A stretch of 56,187 bases of DNA from Planctomycetota bacterium (GTDB lineage: Bacteria > Planctomycetota > Phycisphaerae > UBA1845): NCBI GenBank assembly GCA_029558835.1, contig JAKQDH010000218.1:1-56187 (forward strand). The letters are read 5' to 3'. Position 1 is the first letter of the stretch; every line of letters begins with the position of its first letter. A model generated the notes under the pieces. It ran no database searches and was not told where the DNA came from. It worked only from the letters and a program-made list of their open reading frames with translations. Below are positions 33,090-41,788 of this stretch, in pieces. The position numbers were made by a program, and so were the translations under genes.

Positions 33090-34652
33090 CTAGTGGCGAA
33101 ACTGGAACTCCCGGCTGTTGAACAACGCCCAGACGAGATCATGGGCAGCCTGGCGTGGCGCCTGCGCGGACCGCAGGTAGCTCACTGCCGCCCGCTCCTC
33201 CTCCGGCGTCGGGTGACGCGACAGAATGGTCAGGTAGAGCGTGCTGACAAGTTGTCGCCGGTCGCGCCGTGCCGACCGCAGCAGGTCCTGTAATGCCGGG
33301 CCTTCCTGGATCTTCTTCTGAATGTGGCTCGAGTTGAGCAGGTGCAGCCGCTGCCCGTCGGTCACGCGGTTGTTGCGCTCCGCCATCAGCCCCGTGTCGC
33401 GGGCGGGCCGCCCGAACAGCTCCAGGAACGCACTCGAGATGCTGCCGTCCGCGAGCGCAATCGTGCGCTTCTCCTTGGGAATGTGCGTGAAGGGCTCGGG
33501 GACCGCGCTCGTGTACTCCTCGTGCGTGCCGCAGATGCCGTTGATCGCGTCGATCAGCACCTCGGCGTCGAGCCGCCGCAGGAGATACACCGCGAAGTGC
33601 GCCTCCGCCTCGGCCACGTCGCCGCGCGGAATCGACGATTGCTGATACGTCCGCGAGTTCAGAATCACGCGATAGAGCTGCCGCAGGTCGTACCCGGAAC
33701 GTACCAGCTCCGCCTGAAGTGACGCCAGCAACGCCGGATTCGCCGGCGGGTTGTCCGCGCGGACGTCGTCCGGCTCGTCGACGATCCCGCGTCCCATGAG
33801 CCACGCCCACACGCGGTTCGCAATGCAGCGCGTGAACCACTCGTTGTCCGCGCTGATCAACCAATCGGCGAACGCCTGCCGCGGATCCTGTCCGACGGGC
33901 ACGCGCAGGCACCGCCCGTCGGGAAACGTCGCATCCAACGGCTTCGCGGCCGCCGGGTCGAGATAGACGATCTCCTCCTTCCACTCCGCCGTGGCCTTGA
34001 ACCCAACCCGCGAGAAGAACGCCGCCAGGTTGCGGCGCTGTTCCTCGGGCCAGTGTTCCAGCCGCGTTCCCATGAACGTCAGCGCCACCGCCCGCGCGAG
34101 CGTCTCCGGCTCGTGCCCCTGCCCCGCCCGGTAGAAATTCACGGGCGGCACGCGGAAGTTGCTGCCCGACGACGTGAGCACCTCGCGTACGAACGCGTCG
34201 TACGGCAGGTTGCTCGCCAACGCCTCGCGCACCCAATGGTGATAAGCCTGCGCCGCGTTCGGCCAGAGGTTGATGGGGAACTCCGACTTCACACGCAGCA
34301 CGTCGCACCACTTCAGCGCCCAGTAGTCCGCAAACTCGTCGCGTTCCAGCAGCGCATCAATCAGCACCGCGCGCTTGTCCGGATGCTCATCCGCGAGAAA
34401 CGTGCCCACTTCCGCGGCCGTCGGCAGCGTGCCGATGACGTCGAGGTACACGCGCCGCACGAAAACGGCGTCCGAGCAGAGAGGCGCCGGCGTGATGCCG
34501 TGCGCGCGCAAGTCGGCCAGCACGCACTCGTCGATCGGACCGGTGGGTACAAACTGCCCCGCCGCCTCGTACGGCAGCACCGGTGGCGACTCTCCAGCCG
34601 GCACCGCCACCGGTACCGCGACAACGGCCAGCAACAGCACGAGGCGGCGCAT
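33090..34652 (-). CDS. DUF1549/DUF1553 protein, form without cytochrome domain
   Basis: A 520-residue exported protein (signal peptide MRRLVLLLAVVAVPVAVPAG). DUF1549 is seen in FVRRVYLDVIGTLPTAAEV and WALKWCDVLRVKSEFPINLW. DUF1553 follows with ISADNEWFTRCIANRVWAWL, RQLYRVILNSRTYQQSS and HLLNSSHIQKKI, ending in SRHPTPEEERAAVSYL. The large family members carry an N-terminal planctomycete cytochrome c domain and an inserted lectin-like domain; this one has neither (no CxxCH). The start is fixed by GGAGG 5 nt upstream of the ATG. First gene of the trio. Confidence 0.92.
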   Translation of the reverse strand: MRRLVLLLAVVAVPVAVPAGESPPVLPYEAAGQFVPTGPIDECVLADLRAHGITPAPLCSDAVFVRRVYLDVIGTLPTAAEVGTFLADEHPDKRAVLIDALLERDEFADYWALKWCDVLRVKSEFPINLWPNAAQAYHHWVREALASNLPYDAFVREVLTSSGSNFRVPPVNFYRAGQGHEPETLARAVALTFMGTRLEHWPEEQRRNLAAFFSRVGFKATAEWKEEIVYLDPAAAKPLDATFPDGRCLRVPVGQDPRQAFADWLISADNEWFTRCIANRVWAWLMGRGIVDEPDDVRADNPPANPALLASLQAELVRSGYDLRQLYRVILNSRTYQQSSIPRGDVAEAEAHFAVYLLRRLDAEVLIDAINGICGTHEEYTSAVPEPFTHIPKEKRTIALADGSISSAFLELFGRPARDTGLMAERNNRVTDGQRLHLLNSSHIQKKIQEGPALQDLLRSARRDRRQLVSTLYLTILSRHPTPEEERAAVSYLRSAQAPRQAAHDLVWALFNSREFQFRH

Positions 34653-35362
34653 CTGATCCTCCGCTGCCGGGCGTGCCACTCCACTCCTGCCTTGCCAACC
34701 AGCGACCCGATCGGCACGCCGGCTACAACGCGACCCGGCCCCGGGCGACTCGCGCCCCGCCGGCAAGCATAGCCACAACGCCCCCTCGCGTCCCTTCGCT
34801 GACCCGCCCGACGCCGGCCATCCCCGGCAGCGTCGTGGGCACCCGGTTGACATCGGCAGGGGAGCAGAAGCGTTGCATCACAACGGACACACGCGGTCCC
34901 TCCCGTGCGGCCACGTACCCCCCGGCCACGCCGCACGTGACCGCGGGCACCTCACCTACCTGGACAAACGCACGGCGAACCGGCGTGTTGCCTGACAATT
35001 CCCATTTAACCCGCCCGGCCGCGCCGCAGGGGCGTGTGTCCCGCCGGCGTACCACGCCGCCTGTGGCGCCGTCACTTCTCGGACCTAGCTCGCGGTGCAG
35101 CGGGCCTGCGGTCGCTTCCTGAGCCCCAACGGCCAGATCTGTTCCCAGCGAGCCGGTCCCCCTGTCCTCCGGGCGTGGCGTACCCGCCTGCCTGCCTGCG
35201 CTCCGGGGTGTCGGCGAGACGTTGTCGGCGCATTCAGGGATGCACCCTGCCGCGTGCGGGACGCGGGTGTTGGATGCAGTGCAGCATGGTGGCGGACAGC
35301 TTGCGTTTCCTGTACCGGCCGAGACAGGCCGGTGTTACCAGGATGCGGGCGTCGCGCCGGTA
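34653..35362. other. Intergenic region, 710 bp
   Basis: No gene is seen; open frames are low-complexity. It must hold the promoter of the DUF1549 operon, but no clear box pair was found. The only structure is a hairpin near 35314-35333, just after the secreted dockerin-like gene. Confidence 0.45.
35314..35333 (-). terminator. Terminator-like hairpin
   Basis: ACCGGCC and GGCCGGT form a 7-bp stem around a 6-nt loop, 29 nt beyond the stop of the minus-strand dockerin-like gene. No T-run. Confidence 0.33.
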
Positions 35363-36505
35363 TCAGCCTGCGGACCCCGTGAATGCCGCCTGGAACGCAC
35401 GGAAGTCGGCGAGGTCCACGTCACCATCCGCGTTGGTGTCAAACACCGTCAGGCACTGCTCGACGGTCGGCGGCGACTGCGCAGGTGCGGGCGGCACCTG
35501 CGGACCGGCGAGGCAGGCGCTGAACAGCGCGAAATCCGCGGAATCCACGTCCAGGTCCTGGTCGAAGTCACCGTGCGCAGTGCCGTCCCAGCCGGCCACC
35601 CGCGCCATCATCCACCAGAAAGCCCGCCCCTTCAGATTGCAGTTCAACGGCTGCGAATGGGCGCACGAGCAACTGGCGCACAGGTCGCTGCCGGGATGCG
35701 CGGCGCACCACTGGGTTGCCCAGTTGCCACCGCTGTAGTTGCAGCCGTCGTCGGCGTAGAGCGGCAGGAAGTAGTTACCATCCGGGTCGTAACTCTCGAT
35801 GTCGGCGAAGTCGAAGAGCACACAGTTGTACGCGAGGCAGTGGGCGCGGATCTGGTTGTTGCGCTGATTCAGGTTGCCCTCTACGCCCGAGCCGTTCAGG
35901 TGCCCCGTCATGTAGACAAAGGTTACGTTCGGGTAGCTGATTTCCAGCCCTCGCATCAGGTTGAGATAAAGCTGGATGTTCTCCGGCGTCGTGTCCGCCT
36001 GCCCGCACCAGGACCACATCACCAGGTTGCGGTTCACATACCGCGGATCCTGAAGCATGGCCCGGGTGGCCACCTCCCACTGGGTGCGGTTGGGGTTGCC
36101 CAGGTCGCTGGCACCTTCCGGCTTGTAGTCCCAGAAGGAAAGCACGCCCGGCGGGGCGACAGGGTTGCTGCCGCCGTACTTGTAGAAGTAGTAGTCGTCA
36201 CAGAAACCATACGTGCAGGTGGGGCAACCGGGGCTGCTGCACGAACTGCACGAGCAGCCCAGCACGTTGTTGAGCGTGGTAATCCCGGTCACGATCTGGC
36301 TGCCGTGCGACGTGTGGCCGTAGCTGAGGCGGATGAGGTTCTTGGCCTGTGCGATCCAGTACGGCGGCACTTGGTCCAGGTTCGTGCAGGTGTGGCCGAT
36401 AATGATGGGCTCGGCCGCCACCGCAAGGCCTGCGGCGCTCAGCACGACCACGCTCGCCAGCCAACCGCATCGTCCCGTCGACAGGAGTCGTACGATCAGA
36501 CTCAT
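35363..36505 (-). CDS. Secreted Cys-rich protein with dockerin-like repeats
   Basis: A 380-residue exported protein (signal peptide ending LAVAAEP). The body has YGHTSHGSQIVTGI, a Cys-rich loop (CSCSSCSSPGCPTCTYGFC), FVYMTGHLNG and a later ASCSCAHSQPLNC. The order Gly-His-Thr then YMTGH recalls SGNH-type hydrolases, but a catalytic triad cannot be assigned. The C-terminus has two EF-hand-like dockerin repeats, DFDQDLDVDSADF and DTNADGDVDLADF, which bind calcium in the family. The ATG at 36505 has AAGGAGG 5 nt upstream. A decayed relative of its C-terminus lies just upstream at 36753-37226. Confidence 0.7.
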   Translation of the reverse strand: MSLIVRLLSTGRCGWLASVVVLSAAGLAVAAEPIIIGHTCTNLDQVPPYWIAQAKNLIRLSYGHTSHGSQIVTGITTLNNVLGCSCSSCSSPGCPTCTYGFCDDYYFYKYGGSNPVAPPGVLSFWDYKPEGASDLGNPNRTQWEVATRAMLQDPRYVNRNLVMWSWCGQADTTPENIQLYLNLMRGLEISYPNVTFVYMTGHLNGSGVEGNLNQRNNQIRAHCLAYNCVLFDFADIESYDPDGNYFLPLYADDGCNYSGGNWATQWCAAHPGSDLCASCSCAHSQPLNCNLKGRAFWWMMARVAGWDGTAHGDFDQDLDVDSADFALFSACLAGPQVPPAPAQSPPTVEQCLTVFDTNADGDVDLADFRAFQAAFTGSAG

Positions 36506-36752
36506 CACACCCTCCTTCTAAACTCCCCGCCGCCACCGGCACGGGGCAAGACCGATTCCCAAGACCGGAGCCAGCCACCGTATCACAACCGGCGGGACGG
36601 AATCAAGGGCCGGCGCGGGCGGGCCCGCCACAGAAGCGCCCATGCGGCCCCGGCCTGCTGCAAACACGGGGCGGCGCCGACCCCGCACGGGCGTCGGCGT
36701 CGCCCCGCTTGGATTCCAACTGGTGAGGTCAGGCCGGTTCCGGCCTCTGCAG

Positions 36753-37226
36753 CTAGCGCAACCCGCCCGTATCGGAAACCGGAATCGCCTGCACCGGCGT
36801 CGCCGGTCCGGGCAGTTCCGGCGGCGGCTCGCCCCGTACGTCGGCCTGAATCGAGTCCACCTGATAGCCCATGCCGGCCACGTTCTCACCCGCGGTGGCG
36901 AAGTTCGCGCCGGCGTTGAAGTCGAGCGTCTTGGCCACCACGCCGAGCAGCGGAACGTTCACGCTGGCCGACCCGCACGCGGCCGGGCCCGCTATGCCGT
37001 CGATCTGCGCCGTACCCTTGTTCGTCTGCAAGTGCGCGGGCAGCACCTGCGGACCCGCGAGACAGCCGTTGCACACCGCGAAGTCCGCGACGTCCATGTC
37101 GCGGGCCCGGTCCAAGTGGCCGTGCAAGGCTCGGTCCCGGCGGACCGCCCGCGCCCACATCTACCCCCAAGCCCGCCCCTTCAGCCTGCAGTTCGACGCC
37201 TGCGAATGGGCGCAGGAGCAACTGGC
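36753..37226 (-). pseudogene. Chimeric remnant of the two flanking secreted genes
   Basis: Reading 37226 down, the frame gives ASCSCAHSQASNC and LKGRAWG, matching ASCSCAHSQPLNC and LKGRAFW of the 35363-36505 protein, then a TAG (37163-37161), then a damaged dockerin-like DMDVADFAVCNGCLAGPQV. After LPA it switches to HLQTNKGTAQIDGIAG, NVPLLGVVAKTLDFNAGANF and PPPELPGPATPVQAIPV, matching the C-terminus of the 37685-38893 protein. So the remnant joins the end of one gene's copy to the end of the other's. There is no signal peptide, and the surviving 135-codon frame is unlikely to make a working protein. Confidence 0.7.
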
Positions 37227-37498
37227 GTGCCGCTTGCCGGTCGCCGGCGGCTTGTTGGGGTAACGTCGGCCCCAGCGCCGGAAATAGGACGCCTCTGACG
37301 TGCGGATCGTCGAGGGCATCGTCGCTGACGAGGCGTTCTTTATCGGGTTGGTGGGTCACGGTGCGTGATTCGGCTCTGCTGAGCGCAACTGCGACCGTCG
37401 GGGAGCGAGCGGATCTTACCGCCGCTAACGCGTGTTCGCGCGCACTCATTTAGACCCAGAGCCCCGGCAACCGGGGGTTGTGGGCGTGCTTACGTTAA

Positions 37499-37518
37499 CC
37501 GCGGGGGGCCGACGCTAC
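37499..37518 (-). repeat. Dispersed repeat R6, copy 4
   Basis: Complement of GTAGCGTCGGCCCCCCGCGG, identical in its first 17 bases to the 5053 copy. Confidence 0.55.
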
Positions 37519-37583
37519 CTCCTGGACGTGCTGCGGGGCCTCGCCTGCTCCTGGACGGCGACCGTGTCCTCCGCGCATGGGCA

Positions 37584-37620
37584 CGGGGTGTCGGTCCCGC
37601 AACTTCGGACCGACACCCCG
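37584..37620 (-). terminator. Strong hairpin downstream of a secreted protein gene
   Basis: CGGGGTGTCGGTCC (37584-37597) pairs perfectly with GGACCGACACCCCG (37607-37620) around a 9-nt loop. It lies 65 nt after the stop of the minus-strand gene at 37685. No T-run, so it may be a processing or stability hairpin. Confidence 0.45.
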
Positions 37621-37684
37621 GGGCAAACGGATACCGCCACCGTCGGCAGGGCCAGACCCCCGCCACACGCCTGCTTTTCCGCCC

Positions 37685-38893
37685 CTAGCGCCCGAGCCGC
37701 GCACCCGACGGAACCGGGACTGCGTCGATCGTGGCGCCCATCACCGGCAGCTCCGGCGGCGGACCGCCTAGCACATCCGCCTTGATGCAGCCGTTCTGGT
37801 ACCCCATGCCGACCAGGTTCATGCCGGCCATGGCGAAGTCCGCGCCGGCATCGAAGTCCAGCATCTTGGCCGCCACGCCCAGCAACGGTACGTTGATGCT
37901 CAGCGGACAAACGCTGCTGGCCATGCCGTCAATGCGTGCCTTGCCTTTGTTGGTCTGCAAGTGGGTCCGCAGGAAGTGGTTGGGCACCGCGTAGTTGCCC
38001 ACCAGTTCCTGGTCCCAGAAGGTGATGCAGCGCTCGGTGCCCGAGAACTTCACCTCGTTCTGGTTCCAGATATCAAACTTCGCCTTGGTGGGGTAGGGTC
38101 CCATGGTGTCCTGCCGCAGGTCGATCTGCATGAGCAGCAGGGTCAGGTCGGTGTCCACGACCACGAACCGCCCGCTGTTGCTGAAAGCCGTCGAACCCGT
38201 GGCGTAGAAGTCCAGGTAGAGCAGGTCGAAGCAACGGTCGTACTCGACGCCGTCCAGGTTCAGGACGCCGGGAGTGCCCGTGACCGCGCCGTGTGCCACC
38301 GCCTCCGTCGCGGAGAACGCCCAGGCGTTGTGCTCCCAGGCGGCCGTCCCGTCGTAGTTGACAATGAGCGTGTCGCCCTTGAGGTGGTTCCAGCGAATCT
38401 CCTCGCCGGCCGCGTTGACCGCCCACGCCAGCACGAACCCGCGCAAGACGCGCTCACCCGTGCCGTCGTTGGCCGGGCGGCCCTGCGCCAGCGGATTGGC
38501 GCTGGGGTCGAGCACGGTGAACGGCGAGACGCCCTTCTCGAACCCCGTGAGGGCCGACCAGAAGGTGGGCTCATTGCCGGTCAGCATGATCATGTTGTCC
38601 ACCCAGTTGTAGCCCGGATGGGCCCGCTCGGTGCCGTTCGCCGCCAGCGGGCCGTCCCCGTTGACGAAGTACAACTGGACGGCCACCGCGCCGGCGTAGT
38701 CGTTCGTCAGGTCCAGGTAGGTATCCTGGATGACGTTGCCGGCGGCGTTCCACCGAATCTCGACCTTCGGGTACACGAGCAAGCTGCCTTTCTCGCTGGC
38801 GCTGACCCGATCCAGTGCCAGGGCCGGCCCAGCCGCGAACACCCCGATGCCAAGGGCGAACGCGACCATCTTCAGACTGTCATTGCGTGTCAT
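37685..38893 (-). CDS. Secreted protein of unknown function
   Basis: I do not recognise the family. The 402-residue protein has a signal peptide (about 1-27, cut near ALA|LD) and then KGSLLVYPKVEIRWNAAG, YLDLTNDYAGAVAVQLYF, a Trp-rich middle, a strand-rich DLLYLDFYATG region and a late HLQTNKGKARIDG segment. It is predicted to be mostly beta, without membrane helices after the signal and without dockerin repeats. AAGGAG lies 8 nt before the ATG. Its C-terminal about 90 residues are duplicated in the remnant at 36753. A good promoter candidate lies about 320 bp upstream (39222-39250). Confidence 0.7.
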   Translation of the reverse strand: MTRNDSLKMVAFALGIGVFAAGPALALDRVSASEKGSLLVYPKVEIRWNAAGNVIQDTYLDLTNDYAGAVAVQLYFVNGDGPLAANGTERAHPGYNWVDNMIMLTGNEPTFWSALTGFEKGVSPFTVLDPSANPLAQGRPANDGTGERVLRGFVLAWAVNAAGEEIRWNHLKGDTLIVNYDGTAAWEHNAWAFSATEAVAHGAVTGTPGVLNLDGVEYDRCFDLLYLDFYATGSTAFSNSGRFVVVDTDLTLLLMQIDLRQDTMGPYPTKAKFDIWNQNEVKFSGTERCITFWDQELVGNYAVPNHFLRTHLQTNKGKARIDGMASSVCPLSINVPLLGVAAKMLDFDAGADFAMAGMNLVGMGYQNGCIKADVLGGPPPELPVMGATIDAVPVPSGARLGR

Positions 38894-39504
38894 TGCGGTT
38901 TCTCCTTCTCTCCCTTGTGCTGGTCCTGACCTACGGAAGCCTCATTGTCGTTCTGGTTCTTCCGACGGTGTGCGGCCACCAGGCCGCGTTTCTTTCCGAT
39001 CGCTCCGAAGCGGTTATGAGTCCTGCGATGTTCAATTGCAGTGACTTCCGCTAATATCCCATTTGCTCATTTTCTGACGCCGATTCGTCGGGGGCGATAC
39101 GAAGCAAGCCGGTAATACACGCCTCTAATCGCCGATTTGCTGCTATGCACGCGCCTTGCTGCCCATGCTTACGTAGCGGATGGTCCGTAAACATCCTAAC
39201 CTCCCATAACACAGTTGCCCGAGTTTATCGGAAGGGTCCCTCCATGTCAACCCCATTTCTCAGTGCTGGTAGTTGCTGTCTGCGTGCGGTTATCGGACGC
39301 ACCTGCGGAAATGCGGTCGGCGTAGGCGGCATGGCCGGGGTGGACGACCGCCCTTGGTACCGATTGCGGGGACAGGGACGCTCATGGCAACGGACGAGTG
39401 GTGGGTGAATGTGCCGTCCCGGATCGGGCTGCGCGCGTCGGCTGGAAAGGAACCCGCGGCGGGCCGCCCGGCAGGGGGAGGCGCGGCGGCACGGTGGGGG
39501 GGTA
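38894..39504. other. Intergenic region, locally AT-richer, 611 bp
   Basis: The stretch 39040-39270 is visibly less GC-rich than its surroundings. It contains a minus-strand promoter-like pair and no gene-like frame. It separates the end of the alternative complex III operon from the secreted protein gene. Confidence 0.45.
39222..39250 (-). promoter_or_regulatory. Sigma70-like promoter
   Basis: On the minus strand, TTGACA (39250-39245) and TAAACT (39227-39222) are spaced by exactly 17 bp. Transcription would start near 39215 and run to the secreted gene at 38893 with a leader of about 320 nt. Confidence 0.42.
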
Positions 39505-39843
39505 CTACTGCGGCCTGGGTGGCCGAGGCGGCTTGGGTTGCGGCACTTCGGGCCGTTCGGCAACGACGAGTTCCGTTGCCCGCTCGATGGGGATGGCCAC
39601 GCTGCCCGTGCCCGCGTCGAGCACGCGGTAGGTGCTCAGCACGGCGTGCTGGGCCGCCTGTAGACGTGTGCGTTCCGCACGCTCGCGCAGACGCATGTCG
39701 ACCGTCTGAGGGGCGGGCAGGCCATGCGGGGCGTGGGTCTGCACCATGAGCATGACCGACAAGGACAGCAGGCCGGCCACCACGCTGACCACGATCACTG
39801 CGGCCACGTCGATTCTTGCTGTCGGACGCATGCGGGACGGCAT
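39505..39843 (-). CDS. Small membrane protein ending the act operon
   Basis: A 112-residue protein with one membrane helix (VAAVIVVSVVAGLLSLSVMLMV), then an amphipathic region and the motif GSVAIPIERATELVV, ending in a Pro-rich tail (PQPKPPRPPRPQ). Its ATG overlaps the actF stop (TGATG, sharing one base), so it belongs to the operon. Small single-helix proteins with an IPI-type motif trail such respiratory operons in related bacteria; an assembly or accessory role in complex III or its oxidase is an inference. The longer frame upstream lies inside actF and is rejected. Confidence 0.7.
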   Translation of the reverse strand: MPSRMRPTARIDVAAVIVVSVVAGLLSLSVMLMVQTHAPHGLPAPQTVDMRLRERAERTRLQAAQHAVLSTYRVLDAGTGSVAIPIERATELVVAERPEVPQPKPPRPPRPQ

Positions 39844-41051
39844 CACACGTTCTCGAAAGTCAGTGACTCCAGCAGACGCGGGTCGCGCTGCGGGACCAGC
39901 GATACGCGGCGCAGACGGTGCGCGGCGGCGGACACCCAGAGCGCTCCGCTTGCCACGAAACACGTCACATCCAGCACGTGCAGCGGCCAGCTCCCCGAAC
40001 GCCGGCCGGGCATCGTCAACCAGAACAGATCCACCCAATGCATCAGCAGCAGCCACCCGGCGATGAGCACCAGCAGCCCCTGGCGACGCTTGGGATAGCG
40101 CGAGAGCAGCAGCAGGAACGGCAGCAGGAAGTGCCCGGCCAGCAGACCCACACTCACCCAAAGCCAGATGCCCTCCTGGCGGACCAGATACCACGTCGTC
40201 TCTTCCGGGATGTTCGCGTACCAGATAAGCATGTACTGGGAGAAAGCGATGTACGCCCAGAAGACGGTGAACCCCAGCAGGAGCTTGCCGAGGTCGTGGT
40301 AGTGCTCGGGCGTGACCGACGCGGTGATCCGCCCCGATCGCTGGAGCCCCCACACGACGACCACCAGCAGGGCGAGGAAACCGAGCACGCCGCCCGCGAA
40401 GAAGTAGACGCCGAAGATCGTGCTGTACCAGTGCGGCTCCAGCGACATCAGCAGGTCGAACGAGGCGAACGTGACCGTCACGGCGAACAGCAGCATGGCC
40501 GGGGCGCTCGCCCACTGCATGTGCAACGTGAGACGCGGGTCGCCGGTCTCATCCTGGCGGACGGAGGTGCGCAGGAAGTACTGCGACAGGCCCGCCCAGA
40601 CGGCGAAGTAAAGGACCATCCGTACCGCGAAGAAGAACGGGTTGAGGTATGCCTGTTTGCCCAGCAGCAGGTGGTCATCGGCCGGCGCGTGTCCGGTCGC
40701 CCACGGGTACAGCTCGCCCATGCCGACCAGCACGAGCACGGCCAGCAGGGCCAGCACCGGCAGCGTCCCGGCCAGTCCCTCCGCCAGCCGGCGCACCACG
40801 ACGCTCCAGCCCGCCCGCGTCAAATGCTGGAGGATGACGAAGAACAACGCCCCGAGCCCCAGGCTCAGGAAGTAGCAGAAGTTCACCAGGTACGCCTGGA
40901 AAAAGGTCGCCCACCCGTCGCGCAGCCACAGGGCCAGCAGCACGCTGAAGCCCAGGGCGGCCAGACCGACGAGCCGTGCCCCGCGCACCAGCCGCGGTGC
41001 GAAGGCGAGAATCCGGCGATTCTCAGCCGAGGTGTCCACCGTCTGCCTCAA
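39843..41051 (-). CDS. actF: Alternative complex III subunit ActF
   Basis: A 402-residue, about ten-helix integral membrane protein of the quinol:electron-acceptor oxidoreductase ActF type, distantly related to ActC. Visible are helix 1-2 (LVGLAALGFSVLLALWLRDGW), KQAYLNPFFFAVRMVLYFAVW, FASFDLLMSLEPHWYSTIFG and FWAYIAFSQYMLIWYANIPEE, a segment strongly typical of the subunit. The start may be TTG at 41051, which overlaps the actE stop and has AGGAG 10 nt upstream, or GTG at 41039 with GAGG 6 nt upstream. Confidence 0.92.
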   Translation of the reverse strand: MRQTVDTSAENRRILAFAPRLVRGARLVGLAALGFSVLLALWLRDGWATFFQAYLVNFCYFLSLGLGALFFVILQHLTRAGWSVVVRRLAEGLAGTLPVLALLAVLVLVGMGELYPWATGHAPADDHLLLGKQAYLNPFFFAVRMVLYFAVWAGLSQYFLRTSVRQDETGDPRLTLHMQWASAPAMLLFAVTVTFASFDLLMSLEPHWYSTIFGVYFFAGGVLGFLALLVVVVWGLQRSGRITASVTPEHYHDLGKLLLGFTVFWAYIAFSQYMLIWYANIPEETTWYLVRQEGIWLWVSVGLLAGHFLLPFLLLLSRYPKRRQGLLVLIAGWLLLMHWVDLFWLTMPGRRSGSWPLHVLDVTCFVASGALWVSAAAHRLRRVSLVPQRDPRLLESLTFENV

Positions 41052-41788
41052 TGGTCGGCATCTCCTGCGTGCCGCGGCGCCGGCTCGGTCGGCGCCGCGT
41101 CCAACGGGGCGCCCTCTACCCGCCGTAGCGCCCGCTCAAGTTCGTCCCTTGCCTCCGGCGGCACGTCCTCCAGGGTCGCGTTCTGGCTGCGCTGCAACGC
41201 CCGCACGTACGCGAGGATGGCCCATCGGTCTGCCACCGGAACCTGGGCCGCGTAGCTCGGCATGGTACGCAGCCCGTCGGTGATCGTACCGAAGATCTGA
41301 CCGACCGGCTGCTCGCGCACCTTTGGCTCATGGAGCGAGGCCGGCGCGACCCACGTGATTTCCTGCAACCGGGCGGCCCGGACCGCCACCACCCCGTGCC
41401 CGTCGCCGTCCAACCCGTGACACGGGGCGCAGAAGACGTCGAACCGCTCTCGCCCCCGCTGCAACAACGGTAGGGTCAACTGCGTCGGGAACGTCGTGGC
41501 CCATTGGTCCGCCTGCTTGCCGCGGTGAAGGTGGTCGTCCGCGTGCAGTTCGCCCCGCGCGACGGTCCCCACCACGGGCGGTCGCAGGCCGCGTCCGTCG
41601 GCGAAGAACGTGCTGGTCTTCTGCGTCTTGAGTTTCGGCTGCGCGTCCATGTCCTGGATGAGGTGGACCCGCGGGTGGGGCGAGCGGACGGTCCGCGCCC
41701 GCGCGATCAGGGCGGGCGGCACCGTGGCGAGGGCGGCCACGATGAGCGCTGCGTACAGATACCACCGTCGGATCGGCACGTTCCTCAC
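41048..41788 (-). CDS. actE: Alternative complex III monoheme cytochrome c ActE
   Basis: A 246-residue protein: N-terminal membrane anchor or signal (YLYAALIVAALATVPPALIA), a stretch with HLIQDMDAQPKLKTQ typical of ActE, one heme site CAPCH (120-124) and a likely axial Met in LRTMPSYAAQVP. It passes electrons out of the complex. GTG start overlaps the actD stop (GTGA); a second GTG three codons later is also possible. The C-terminus is Pro/Ala-rich. Confidence 0.92.
   Translation of the reverse strand: MRNVPIRRWYLYAALIVAALATVPPALIARARTVRSPHPRVHLIQDMDAQPKLKTQKTSTFFADGRGLRPPVVGTVARGELHADDHLHRGKQADQWATTFPTQLTLPLLQRGRERFDVFCAPCHGLDGDGHGVVAVRAARLQEITWVAPASLHEPKVREQPVGQIFGTITDGLRTMPSYAAQVPVADRWAILAYVRALQRSQNATLEDVPPEARDELERALRRVEGAPLDAAPTEPAPRHAGDADH

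Larger units (their letters stand above)
37263..37684. other. Intergenic region with repeats and hairpin
   Basis: This 422-bp gap contains an R6 copy (37499-37518) and a 14-bp-stem hairpin (37584-37620) downstream of the secreted gene at 37685. No gene is seen. Confidence 0.45.
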
